A DNA stretch of 64,000 bases from Bradyrhizobium sp. AUGA SZCCT0176 (lineage in GTDB: Bacteria > Pseudomonadota > Alphaproteobacteria > Rhizobiales > Xanthobacteraceae): positions 579,996 to 643,995 of the forward strand of contig NZ_JAFCMB010000003.1 of the NCBI RefSeq assembly GCF_018130145.1, read 5' to 3'. The notes under the pieces are model-generated. The model was not told the origin of the DNA, searched no databases, and was given only the letters and a program-made list of their open reading frames with translations. Numbering within the stretch: position 1 is the stretch's first letter; each line of letters starts with the position of its first letter. The translations under genes and the position numbers were made by a program. This document shows positions 7,899-15,583 of the stretch, piece after piece.

Positions 7899-10775
7899 TT
7901 GCGTCTGATCAGGTGCCTTGCGCGGCTCGCGCTGGGCCTCATGATTGTTGCGTATGCGCTTCCGGCGCACGCCATCGACGCCGTCAGCGTCCGCAGTGAC
8001 GCGCCTGCCATCGACCTCACCGCAGTGCTCGACCATCAGCGCAGCGATGCCGACCGTATCCAGGTTTCGACCGCGCCCGGCACCGACGGCATCGTCCGCC
8101 GCATCGAGGTGCGCGCCCGTGAAGGCGGCCAGAACTGGGTGGTGTTCGCGCTCGCCAACAACACCGACGACCAGCTCGACCGCCTGATCGTTGCCCCGCA
8201 CTACCGCATCGTGTCGTCGGGCCTGTTGTGGCCCGATCTCGGATTGTCGCGCATCGCCACCATCACGCCCTCGACCGGCGACCGGCCCGAGCGCCAGGAA
8301 AGCGCCACCGCCGACATCTTCCGCATCACGCTCGATCCCGGCGCCGTCGTCACCTTCGTCGCGGAACTGCGCACCGATAAGCTGCCGCAGCTCTATCTGT
8401 GGGAACCGGACGCCTACAAGGACAAGGTCAACTCGTTCACGCTCTACCAGGGCATCGTGATCGGCATCTCCGGCCTTCTGGCCCTCGTGCTCACCATTCT
8501 GTTCGTGGTCAAGGGCAGCATCATGTTCCCGGCCGCCGCCGCGCTGGCCTGGGCGGTGCTGGTCTATATCGGCGTCGATTTCGGCTTCTGGGGCAAGGTT
8601 CTGGACATGCAGAACAACGCCGAGCGCGTCTGGCGCGCGGCGGGTGAAGCCATTCTGGCGGCGACGCTGCTGGTGTTCCTGTTCGCCTATCTCAATCTCA
8701 GCCGCTGGCATGTGCGCTATTCCCACATCACCGTCGGCTGGCTGACCTTCCTCGGATCCTTGGTGGCGCTGGCGCTGTTCGATCCCGCGGTGGCTTCCGG
8801 CATCGCGCGGATGTCGCTGGTCATGATCGCCTTCGCCGGTTTTGCCCTCATCGTCTATCTCTCCACGCACGGCTTCGACCGCGCGGTGCTGTTGATCCCG
8901 ACCTGGTTCCTGCTGGTGGTCTGGGTGGTCGCGGCCGGCATGGCGGTGGCCGGAAACGTCACCAACGACATCGTCGGCCCGGCGCTGCTCGGCGGCCTCG
9001 TGCTGATCGTGATGCTGATCGGATTTACGGTCATGCAGCACGCCTTCGCCGGCGGCGGCGCCACCACCGGCGTGGTCTCCGACGTCGAGCGCCGCGCGCT
9101 GGCGCTGACCGGTTCCGGCGACCTGATCTGGGACTGGGACGTCTCCGCCGACAAGGTGTTCACCAGCCCGGAGACCGAAAGCCTGCTCGGCCTCAAACGC
9201 GGCACGCTGGAAGGCCCGGCCGCCAAATGGCTCGAGGTGCTGCATCCGCTCGACCAGGACCGTTTCCGCGCCGCCCTCGACAGCGTGCTCGACCAGCGCC
9301 GCGGCCGGCTGGTGCAGGATTTCCGCCTTCGTACCCCGGACGGCCACTTCATGTGGTTCGCGCTCAAGGCACGCCCGGTGGTCGGCTCCGACGGCGAAGT
9401 TTCCCGAGTTGTCGGCACCCTGACCGACGTCACCGAGCAGAAGAACGCCGAGGAGCGCATGCTGCATGACAGCGTGCACGACAACCTCACCGGCCTGCCG
9501 AACCGCAAATTGTTCATCGACCGCCTCGGCGCGGTGGCGAATTTCGCCAAGACCATGCCGAACCTGCGGCCGACGCTGATGGTGATCGACCTCGACCGCT
9601 TCAAGCAGGTCAATGATTCCGTCGGCATTGCGGTCGGCGACTCCATCCTGCTGACGCTGGCGCGGCGGCTGACCCGGATCCTTAAACCCCAGGACACGCT
9701 GGCGCGGCTCGCCGGTGACCAGTTCGGCCTGATCCTGATGTCGGAACAGGATTCGGCGCGCATCACCGCGTTTGCCGAAACCATCCGCAAGACCATCCGC
9801 GCCCCGATCGCCTTCAACGACCGCGAGATCTTCCTGACCGCTTCGATCGGGCTCGCATTGAGCGATCCGCAGACGCAGCTGTCCGACGAGATCATCAAGG
9901 ATGCCGAGCTTGCGATGTATCATTCCAAGCGCATCGGCGGCGACCGCATCGACGTCTACAAGCCGGCAATGCGCGCCCGCAAGACCGACCGGCTGACGCT
10001 GGAAAGCGAATTGCGCCGCGCCATCGAGCGGCAGGAAATCACGATCCTCTACCAGCCGATCGTGCGGCTGGAGGATCGCTCGATCGCCGGCTTCGAGGCG
10101 CTCGCGCGCTGGGATCATCCCAAGCTCGGGCGGATGTCGCCGTCGGAATTCATCTCGATTGCAGAGGAGATCGGCCTGATCGTCGACCTCGGCATGTTCG
10201 TGATGGACCAGACGGCCAAGCAGCTTGCGGTGTGGCAGCGCGCGATGCGCTCGCGCGAGCCGATCTTCGCCAGCGTCAACGTCTCCTCGCGTCAGTTGCT
10301 GCGCCACGACCTGATCCACGATATCAGAACCGTGCTGTCGCGCTCCTCGGTGGCGCGCGGCACGCTGAAGCTCGAATTGACCGAGTCGCTGGTCATGGAG
10401 AACCCGGAACACGCGGCGCAGATGCTGACGCGGATCCGCGAACTCGGCACCGGCCTCTCGCTGGACGATTTCGGCACCGGCCATTCCTCGCTGGCCTATC
10501 TGCAGCGCTTCCCGTTCGACACCATCAAGATCGACCAGTCGTTCGTGCGCACCACCAGCCGCGGCACCCGCCCGGTGATCCTGAAATCGATCATCGCGCT
10601 CGCCCACGACCTCGGCATGGACGTGGTCGCCGAGGGCGCCGAGACCGATTCGGACGCAGTCGAGCTCTATCAATTGGGCTGCGAATACGCGCAAGGTTTT
10701 GCCTTTGGCGAACCGATGGACGCGGATGCAGCGATGCGGCTGCTGACCGAAGAGCGGCTCGAAGCGGCGAGCTAG
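7899..10775 (+). CDS. Membrane PAS-GGDEF-EAL protein, probable c-di-GMP phosphodiesterase
   Basis: 958 residues. Order: signal peptide (1-25), periplasmic region (to ~175), about seven membrane helices (~185-375, 7TMR-DISM-like), a PAS domain (~395-515), GGDEF (~525-690) and EAL (~700-950). The GGDEF signature is LAGDQF instead of GGDEF, so cyclase activity is doubtful. The EAL domain keeps its catalytic set: EAL in FEALARW, the Asn of VNVSS, LELTES, DDFGTG, IKID, AEGAE and QGF. It should therefore degrade c-di-GMP in response to a periplasmic or membrane signal. The start is TTG at 7899 with GCGGAG upstream. The 3' end has a homologous copy at 15354-15402. Confidence 0.88.
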   Translation: MRLIRCLARLALGLMIVAYALPAHAIDAVSVRSDAPAIDLTAVLDHQRSDADRIQVSTAPGTDGIVRRIEVRAREGGQNWVVFALANNTDDQLDRLIVAPHYRIVSSGLLWPDLGLSRIATITPSTGDRPERQESATADIFRITLDPGAVVTFVAELRTDKLPQLYLWEPDAYKDKVNSFTLYQGIVIGISGLLALVLTILFVVKGSIMFPAAAALAWAVLVYIGVDFGFWGKVLDMQNNAERVWRAAGEAILAATLLVFLFAYLNLSRWHVRYSHITVGWLTFLGSLVALALFDPAVASGIARMSLVMIAFAGFALIVYLSTHGFDRAVLLIPTWFLLVVWVVAAGMAVAGNVTNDIVGPALLGGLVLIVMLIGFTVMQHAFAGGGATTGVVSDVERRALALTGSGDLIWDWDVSADKVFTSPETESLLGLKRGTLEGPAAKWLEVLHPLDQDRFRAALDSVLDQRRGRLVQDFRLRTPDGHFMWFALKARPVVGSDGEVSRVVGTLTDVTEQKNAEERMLHDSVHDNLTGLPNRKLFIDRLGAVANFAKTMPNLRPTLMVIDLDRFKQVNDSVGIAVGDSILLTLARRLTRILKPQDTLARLAGDQFGLILMSEQDSARITAFAETIRKTIRAPIAFNDREIFLTASIGLALSDPQTQLSDEIIKDAELAMYHSKRIGGDRIDVYKPAMRARKTDRLTLESELRRAIERQEITILYQPIVRLEDRSIAGFEALARWDHPKLGRMSPSEFISIAEEIGLIVDLGMFVMDQTAKQLAVWQRAMRSREPIFASVNVSSRQLLRHDLIHDIRTVLSRSSVARGTLKLELTESLVMENPEHAAQMLTRIRELGTGLSLDDFGTGHSSLAYLQRFPFDTIKIDQSFVRTTSRGTRPVILKSIIALAHDLGMDVVAEGAETDSDAVELYQLGCEYAQGFAFGEPMDADAAMRLLTEERLEAAS

Positions 10776-10776
10776 T
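10732..10776 (+). repeat. 3' end of the EAL gene, left member of a diverged direct repeat
   Basis: The last 45 bases of the EAL gene (encoding AMRLLTEERLEAAS) align, with about three quarters of positions identical, to 15353-15400. That copy reads VMRLLTDERLATGELS and has no gene body in front of it. The two copies bracket the accessory stretch between them. Confidence 0.55.
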
Positions 10777-10793
10777 TTTCGCACAACTCCGTC

Positions 10794-10937
10794 CGTCGTC
10801 CCGGCGAACTCAGATGCGCAATTGCGCATCGGGGGACCCATACGCTGCGGCAGTTATTGTTTGCAGAAGGTCTCTAACGCCAGCGCTCCAACCGATGGGC
10901 CGCGGCGTATGGGTCCCGGCTCAAGGCCGGGACGACG
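10794..10937. repeat. Extragenic palindromic element, family A, copy 1
   Basis: The left arm CGTCGTCCCGGCG..GGGACCCATACGC and the right arm GCGTATGGGTCCCGG..CCGGGACGACG are complementary over about 30 bases. Other copies lie at 31832, 34594 and 36419. A GCGCAATTGCGC-like core motif (GCGCAATTGCGCAT), shared with family B elements, is inserted in the left arm. Confidence 0.85.
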
Positions 10938-10973
10938 GCGGTGTTTGTTGCTGCACCATGGCCCAAACGCAGC

Positions 10974-11485
10974 TTCGCGATCTCGCGACGCATTGCGCCC
11001 GAGCTTTGCTGGAAACTTCCCGCCCTCTCAAATGAGAGGGCGCAGGGAAGACCGGGTGCGCGCTGCACCCGCGGTCCCGTGTGCGGTTTGCACTAAAAAA
11101 GCTGCACACGAGCATACAGGGCAGCGGAGAACACCCGGCCTTCCCTGCGCAATGGCTTTACGGCTTATGCCGTGATCTCCCCGGAGACGAGTTCTTGGTT
11201 GACTCCGTCGCTGCCGTTCAGCTCTCGCCTACCCGACAGCTTGACACCTGCAACGGGTGCCAGGACCACACGGTTTTGCCGTACGCCCATCCACGCCATC
11301 GTCTCAGCGTAAACAAGCGTCCACCGCAACCCGTCCAACGTCCGTGACGACGGCCGACGCCCTCTGAGTGGGACGGGATGGCTATTATGTAACCCGCTTT
11401 TCAATTCCGTAAAACAGAAATATTTTTTATTCTGGCGAATTCCGTAAATCCGAACTGATTTGCCCGTCGGGTTGTTTTGTCGCAC
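10974..11485 (-). repeat. Long non-coding repeat (family F), complete copy
   Basis: About 510 bases without a convincing gene. Bases 10974-11179 are nearly identical to 63794-64000, where a second copy is cut by the window end. From memory, the minus-strand reading resembles a dispersed Bradyrhizobium/Rhodopseudomonas element: an AT-rich start near CCGACGGGCAAA (11472-11460), a TTTACGGAATT segment (11417-11403), CATCCCGTCCC (11382-11372), a long GC-rich body, and a final hairpin GCGCAGGGAAG...CTTCCCTGCGC (arms 11041-11051 and 11145-11155). The inner arms TGCACTAAAAAAGCTGCAC also pair. Open frames inside it are not gene-like. Confidence 0.7.
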
Positions 11486-11750
11486 CCCGTTCAGATTGCA
11501 TGACGCCGGGTCGGCGGCCGACGTGAGGCATCTTCTGCCAGCCAGCGTGCGCGGCGCCCCCATGTCGAAAAAGCGACGCCATCCACTCGTGGTCGCGCTT
11601 GCGTCGTTAGACTTCATCGGTAACGATCCACGAAACTGTCTTGAAGTCATTTTGTCGCCAGCTCGAAATCTGCCCAACACGATTTCCTGGTAACCTGTGC
11701 ATCAGCCGTTCCTCCAAAGTTCGACGGCATGACTGTTTCACAGGTGCACC
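11486..11750. other. Spacer without recognisable gene
   Basis: 265 bases between the family F repeat and the small ORF at 11751. A 77-codon plus-strand frame covers part of it but has no ribosome binding site, starts inside the repeat and shows no domain or signal. I see nothing functional here. Confidence 0.4.
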
Positions 11751-11846
11751 ATGCGCGACGAATTTGCCTCATACGCGTTTCTTGCTGTGACCGCTGCAGG
11801 TATCGTCCTGCTGTGCTCAGGCCTTATGGCTTTGATGCTCACTTAG
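11751..11846 (+). CDS. Possible 31-residue single-span membrane peptide
   Basis: An ATG frame of 31 codons starting MRDEFASYAFLAVTAAG and ending LMALMLT. A charged first four residues are followed by ~25 hydrophobic residues, enough for one membrane span. AGGTG lies 5-6 bases before the ATG. There is no homology that I recognise, and short hydrophobic frames arise by chance, so this is a candidate only. It sits alone between repeats in the accessory stretch. Confidence 0.35.
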   Translation: MRDEFASYAFLAVTAAGIVLLCSGLMALMLT

Positions 11847-11904
11847 CGAACTGCAGTTGGCAGCTTCTTGGCTGCCTTCTCGAGCTTGTTCCGCGGTGCG
11901 CAAA

Positions 11905-11985
11905 GCAAACGATGTCCGATCAACGGAGTAAAGCAGACCTCACGGTCACAAACACTGCTGTCCGCAAATGACCCCAACCGGACAT
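11905..11985 (-). repeat. Small dispersed repeat, family G, reverse copy
   Basis: On the minus strand it begins AATGTCCGGTTG, identical to 14073-14084, and later contains GATCGGACAT, echoing TCCGCTGATCGGGGG of the copy at 14070. Elements of this type often flank Bradyrhizobium genes and give spurious protein tails containing NVRLWHF. Confidence 0.45.
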
Positions 11986-12034
11986 TATCTCCATCGACCG
12001 GGCGTTTATTTGACCCATCGAGCGATCTGCACAT

Positions 12035-12463
12035 TCACTGACAAACCAGTACGGGAGTTTTCGCGAGCGTCAGCACCTTGTTTGTCACACTGCCGATTAG
12101 AAGCATGGAAAGTCCGCTGCGCCCATGCGATGACATAACAATGAGATCGCAGCCCTTGCCCTCGGCTGCTGCGTTGATGGCTTGATGGGGGTACCCGTTC
12201 TCCACTTGAACCGTCTCGCAGGAAACACCAGCCTCCTTGGCCGCCTTTGCCGCGCGATCCAATACGCTCGTGGCCTGTTCCTTGCGCAGCTCAGCATATC
12301 TTTCGATTGCTTCAAGGTACCGCCCTGTCATTTCTGAAAAAGGTTCAACAACGAAGATTACAGACACCCTGGCTCCAAGGGATTTCGCCAGCGCCAACCC
12401 ATGCGTCACCCCATGCTCCGCTAGCTCCGACCCATCTGTCGGAATGAGAATATGCCGATACAT
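12035..12463 (-). CDS. Universal stress protein (UspA family)
   Basis: 142 residues, one complete UspA domain. The N-terminal strand MYRHILIPTDGSELAEHG and the C-terminal ATP-binding loop VMSSHGRSGLSMLLIGSVTNKV (G-2x-G-9x-G-(S/T) pattern) are present, so this is an ATP-binding type. It is a cytoplasmic stress and survival protein. A perfect FixK/FNR box lies 74 bases upstream, which predicts induction when oxygen is low; usp genes under FixK2 are known in Bradyrhizobium. Isolated gene in a repeat-rich region. Confidence 0.9.
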   Translation of the reverse strand: MYRHILIPTDGSELAEHGVTHGLALAKSLGARVSVIFVVEPFSEMTGRYLEAIERYAELRKEQATSVLDRAAKAAKEAGVSCETVQVENGYPHQAINAAAEGKGCDLIVMSSHGRSGLSMLLIGSVTNKVLTLAKTPVLVCQ

Positions 12464-12785
12464 GCTTCACCTCCTGCTGGTCTGGACGTATCGCTGCCTT
12501 CCGAATGTAAGCTGGGCCCGCGTTTCGGATACAGTCTTGAGTTAAATCAATCCATCGGCCCATCGTGTCGCGACCCGGATGTCCGCTGTCCCTCAGCGGC
12601 GACTTTTCGAGCTGGGAAAGACCCGTCTCGCTTTCCCAGTTGTCAAGAAGCGCGTGCCCCACAAGCCGCGGGTCTCCAGCCGTTGGCACAAACTGCACAT
12701 GCCATCGGTCGACGGTTGGGCTGGGTCGTGTTGGGGCCGATGCCCATCGTGTTAACCGCAATCGCGGTCCTCATCTGATGGACTA
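12464..12785. other. Upstream region of the usp gene, no supportable gene
   Basis: 320 bases. Open frames on both strands overlap each other and show no domain. It contains the FixK/FNR box at 12537-12550 and presumably the usp promoter; the rest is unexplained. Confidence 0.5.
12537..12550 (-). promoter_or_regulatory. FixK/FNR-type binding site upstream of usp
   Basis: TTGAGTTAAATCAA matches the TTGA-N6-TCAA consensus in all eight fixed positions. It is centred about 80 bases before the usp ATG at 12463, a fitting distance for activation. Confidence 0.75.
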
Positions 12786-13059
12786 CCACATTACTAAGCC
12801 AGCGTGAGAAGCGCCTCTTGCGGCGTCTAGCCCGAGGCTACTCTGATCACGCCATTGCCCATCAGATCGCGGGAGAGACGACCAGGTCGGCGAACAGCGG
12901 AAGCGCCTGTTGAAGAAACTGCAAATCAGTTCGCCGTCCGAGATCGCAGAAGCCGCCGCGCGGTGGGCGTTCTGGTCATCCTACAAATCGACGACGGCCG
13001 CTGACGAGTTAGCTCCGCCCAAGCGTAAGTGGGACGGCGGCGACAAACCGCCATCCTGA
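12786..13059 (+). pseudogene. LuxR-type helix-turn-helix domain, frameshifted remnant
   Basis: Two adjacent plus-strand frames join into one LuxR-family DNA-binding domain. The first (to ~12870) reads LLSQREKRLLRRLARGYSDH followed by AIAHQIA. The second (from 12865) reads GRDDQVGEQRKRLLKKLQIS followed by SPSEIAEAAARWA and ends at TGA 13057. Joined, they follow the LTxRExxVLxLxAxGxSxxEIA...RxxLxxKLxxxSxxE pattern. One base is gained or lost near 12866-12875. No start codon or receiver domain is found upstream (stop at 12776), so the gene is probably dead. Confidence 0.6.
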
Positions 13060-13070
13060 ACTTCGGCCGC

Positions 13071-13472
13071 TTAATACTGGTACTGCTGCGGACAGATATA
13101 CTGACCGTAATTGTCGTAATAGCAGCCGTAGTTGTTGCCGTAGTAGCCATAGGCACCATACGCAGCGGCTGCGCCCACTGCGGCAGCACCGTAGCCCCAA
13201 CCCGGTCGATAGTAGCCGCCACCATAACCGGGGCGACCGGCTATCGGGCGACCTGCTATCGGATGTGAGGGTCGAACACCTCCCGCATGGCGATAGCCTC
13301 CGCCATGAATCCTTCCAGCGCCGCCATGAAAACCGCCTCCACCGCCATGAAAACCGCCTGCACCGCCACGGAAGCCGCCGCCTCCGCCGCGGCGCGCATA
13401 CGCATCATCGGGGATGAGAGTTGCAGTGAGCAGAACAAATGCCGCTAGACCGGCGAGAATGTATCTGAGCAT
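13071..13472 (-). CDS. Secreted glycine/tyrosine-rich protein, unknown function
   Basis: 133 residues. Signal peptide 1-26 (MLRYILAGLAAFVLLTATLI, then PDDAYA). The mature protein is low complexity: repeats of GGGGGFRGGAGGFHGGGGGFH, then PIAGRP twice, then a Gly/Tyr-rich tail ending CPQQYQY with two cysteines. Such proteins are common in Bradyrhizobium and are exported to the periplasm or surface; no activity is known. A perfect FixK/FNR box lies 63-76 bases upstream of the ATG at 13472, pairing it with the nearby usp gene in oxygen control. Confidence 0.72.
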   Translation of the reverse strand: MLRYILAGLAAFVLLTATLIPDDAYARRGGGGGFRGGAGGFHGGGGGFHGGAGRIHGGGYRHAGGVRPSHPIAGRPIAGRPGYGGGYYRPGWGYGAAAVGAAAAYGAYGYYGNNYGCYYDNYGQYICPQQYQY

Positions 13473-13534
13473 CGTGCTCCTCCCGACCTTGGAGTTCGTG
13501 AGGGAGGAGACTGCTGCGCCTCCTACGGGCGACG

Positions 13535-13548
13535 TTGACCTAGATCAA
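13535..13548 (-). promoter_or_regulatory. FixK/FNR-type binding site upstream of the glycine-rich gene
   Basis: TTGACCTAGATCAA fits TTGA-N6-TCAA exactly and lies 63-76 bases before the start at 13472. It is the second such box within 1 kb. Confidence 0.78.
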
Positions 13549-13711
13549 CGTCTACCCGAGAACCCGGACGCTCACTGAAATGGCGACCTGAACAACTCGC
13601 CCTGGCGCGCCGTGCCTTGGAGCCTTGGTCTCGATCCCACAATCAAGGAAAAAGGCCGAAGTCGGTAGGAAGTCCACGGCCGCTCCGGCACATCCCCGTA
13701 CCACAGCGAGC

Positions 13712-14128
13712 ATGCCAATGTGGGTCCTGATGTACGTCTTCTCCTACTCAGTCAGCCCGGCCGCCACCAACGACAGGGCGGAATGGAGGCTCCTTCCGAC
13801 CGTAGTGTTTCAGGAGTTCTCGAACGAAGAACGCTGCAGGGCGGCAAAGTCCGCGCTGGACGCAAGTTTAAGGGACGCCGGAGTCAAGTTGCGAGGTGGC
13901 CTAGAAGACTTGAAGACCATAGGCAAGCTGACCCGGCGCAGATTATCATTGCCTACAATGTGGAATGCCTTCCGAAATGAATGCGCAGCCACCGCCGGTC
14001 TTGTCACCCCCGATGATACCGTCGCAACGCCGGATGATCTGGCAAAACCAGTCTTCGACGACCGCGGTTGTAATGTCCGGTTGTGGCACTTTTCGGACCT
14101 AGCGCAGCGAATCGGCGATGTCCGCTGA
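13712..14128 (+). CDS. Small hypothetical protein with N-terminal hydrophobic segment; tail runs into a repeat
   Basis: 138 codons from ATG 13712 (MPMWVLMYVFSYSVSPAATN). The start looks like a signal or anchor segment, and the middle (VVFQEFSNEERCRAAKSALD) resembles small Bradyrhizobium hypotheticals that have a Tyr/Phe-x-EF-xxxxxCxxAK motif. The last ~25 codons (GCNVRLWHFSDLAQRIGDVR) come from a dispersed repeat, so the original stop was probably lost and the protein extended. Possibly a decaying gene. No function can be proposed. Confidence 0.45.
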   Translation: MPMWVLMYVFSYSVSPAATNDRAEWRLLPTVVFQEFSNEERCRAAKSALDASLRDAGVKLRGGLEDLKTIGKLTRRRLSLPTMWNAFRNECAATAGLVTPDDTVATPDDLAKPVFDDRGCNVRLWHFSDLAQRIGDVR

Positions 14129-14150
14129 TCGGGGGAAAGCGGAAGTTCGC
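14070..14150. repeat. Small dispersed repeat, family G, copy 2
   Basis: Contains AATGTCCGGTTG (shared with 11905-11985, reverse) and GGCACTTTTCGGACCTAGCG (shared with 15271-15290 with two mismatches). It lies just upstream of the L,D-transpeptidase gene, whose downstream side holds the other direct copy. Confidence 0.5.
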
Positions 14151-14352
14151 GGCGCGCTGCCAGGGTGACGCGATTGACCCAAAGCCGCCGTTAACGAAAG
14201 AGAGGAGCGTGTCCGCTCGGCCTAATTTTTATGTTGCCGAACAAGAGTTCGGCGTTAACCACCGCTAACGGTTCCAGTCTGGGCGAAATCGCTTGGAAGT
14301 TTCTTAAATTTTTCTGGGTACCTCTTCCGGGCATAGTGACCTGGGGAAAGAT

Positions 14353-15213
14353 ATGAGTAAGCGGGCCAAACGTGGAAAGGCGGAGACATTCGCACTACCA
14401 ATGGTCGGGAGAGTTGCAATTGGCGCCGTGGCGGTCGCCGCATTGGGGTACAGTTTGCTGTCTCGCCCGACGAGCGTGCAACCGATACGAAAGCCGTCCG
14501 CGCACCAAGCCATGGCGTCGTCAACTCCGGTTTACGTGTCAGCTCCAGTTCATGCACCAGCGTCAGCTCCGGCTCCGATTTCGGCTCCGCCGCCTCAATT
14601 CGAAACACCAAAAGCCGCTGACGTTCCCGGAGCATTTGTTCGGCAGGTGGTTGACTACGCCAGCCACCAGACGCCGGGCACCGTGATCATCGATACCAAA
14701 AACACATTCCTTTATTTCGTTCTGAACGACGCGCAAGCGATGCGCTACGGAATCGGTGTTGGCCGCGAAGGTTTCACGTGGTTCGGTGAACAGGCGGTGG
14801 CCCGTAAGACAGAATGGCCGGATTGGCGTCCGCCTGCAGACATGCTTGTGCGTCAGCCTTATCTGCCGCGATTCATGGCAGGCGGTCCCGGCAACCCGCT
14901 CGGCGCGCGGGCGATGTATCTAGGCGAGACGGAATATAGAATTCACGGTACCAACAAGCCCGATACGATCGGGAAGCGGGTTTCGTCCGGCTGTATCCGG
15001 CTGACCAATGAGGACGTCGTGGACCTCTATGAGCGGGTGAAAGTGGGAACGAAAGTGATCGTGCTTCCGGCAACCGCTGCCCGTCGACCATCCCAGGGAG
15101 CGCCACCCGACGCCGCTTTCCGATCGCCGGACCCGGTGTTGCCGTCGAACCGGCCCTCGGCAACCAACGCGCAGATGCTGTCATCTGGACCGAAGATCGC
15201 CGAGGTCCAGTAA
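14353..15213 (+). CDS. L,D-transpeptidase (YkuD family), N-terminally anchored
   Basis: 286 residues. Membrane anchor at ~18-37 (MVGRVAIGAVAVAALGYSLL), an Ala/Pro/Ser-rich linker (repeated SAPVHAPASAPAP) to ~90, then the YkuD catalytic domain to ~240 with YRIHGTN and SSGCIRLTNED, carrying the active-site His and Cys. It forms 3-3 cross-links in peptidoglycan or attaches proteins to it, in the periplasm. Its core is very similar to the enzyme encoded at 60335-61096. It lies in an accessory stretch between two direct copies of a small repeat, so it may be a later copy of the core gene. Confidence 0.88.
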   Translation: MSKRAKRGKAETFALPMVGRVAIGAVAVAALGYSLLSRPTSVQPIRKPSAHQAMASSTPVYVSAPVHAPASAPAPISAPPPQFETPKAADVPGAFVRQVVDYASHQTPGTVIIDTKNTFLYFVLNDAQAMRYGIGVGREGFTWFGEQAVARKTEWPDWRPPADMLVRQPYLPRFMAGGPGNPLGARAMYLGETEYRIHGTNKPDTIGKRVSSGCIRLTNEDVVDLYERVKVGTKVIVLPATAARRPSQGAPPDAAFRSPDPVLPSNRPSATNAQMLSSGPKIAEVQ

Positions 15214-15254
15214 TTCAGTCCTCCGCCCTCGGTCTGCAACATTCGGGTCGCCGC

Positions 15255-15345
15255 TTTTAAGTCAGCTTCTGGCACTTTTCGCACCTCGCGCAGTTTCCCG
15301 GTCGAGTTCGTCATGGGCACCAGAGCGGACATCAGGCAACGCCTG
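15255..15345. repeat. Small dispersed repeat, family G, copy 3
   Basis: GGCACTTTTCGCACCTCGCGCAG at 15271-15293 matches 14085-14107 with two differences, and GAGCGGACATCAGG follows. It lies on the downstream side of the L,D-transpeptidase gene, in direct orientation to copy 2. Confidence 0.45.
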
Positions 15346-15402
15346 CGGATACGGTGATGCGCCTGTTGACGGACGAGCGGCTGGCAACGGGCGAGCTGAG
15401 CG
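15330..15402 (+). pseudogene. 3'-terminal remnant of an EAL-domain gene
   Basis: Reads ATPADTVMRLLTDERLATGE in one frame, corresponding to the last residues (MDADAAMRLLTEERLEA) of the EAL protein that ends at 10775. Nothing of the EAL body lies upstream. It marks the right edge of the accessory stretch, opposite the intact 3' end on the left. Confidence 0.5.
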
Positions 15403-15412
15403 GCATTACCGC

Positions 15413-15580
15413 TGTCATGCCCGCGAAGGCGGGCATCCAGTACGCCGCGGCCTTTCGATTCTATCACTGACGCCTCTGGAATACTGGATCGTCCGCCCCC
15501 GTGCGCAATTGCGCACTCGGGCGGACGATGACACCGAATATGCGTTCGCGATCTCGCGCCGCGAAGCGACCGAGGTTTGC
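15413..15580. repeat. Extragenic palindromic element, family E, copy 1
   Basis: TGTCATGCCCGCG..GGCGGGCATCCAGTACGCCG, then TGGAATACTGGATCGTCCGCC and GGGCGGACGATGACA: nested inverted repeats. The element has a second copy at 63679, where it runs straight into the family F repeat; here only the first ~45 bases of that continuation remain. It also carries a GCGCAATTGCGC core. Confidence 0.75.
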
Positions 15581-15583
15581 TCC

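Noticed and set aside
6732..10841. Open frame of 1369 codons on the minus strand opposite the quinone oxidoreductase and EAL genes
   Set aside because: It is a shadow of two well-supported plus-strand genes caused by high GC codon use; the product is rich in His/Gln/Arg/Asp without domains.
11165..11693. Open frames of 171 (minus) and 77 (plus) codons around the family F repeat
   Set aside because: They lie largely within a non-coding repeat, overlap each other and have no ribosome binding site or domain.
12345..12761. 138-codon minus-strand frame upstream of and overlapping usp
   Set aside because: Out of frame with usp, spans the FixK box and has no recognisable features.
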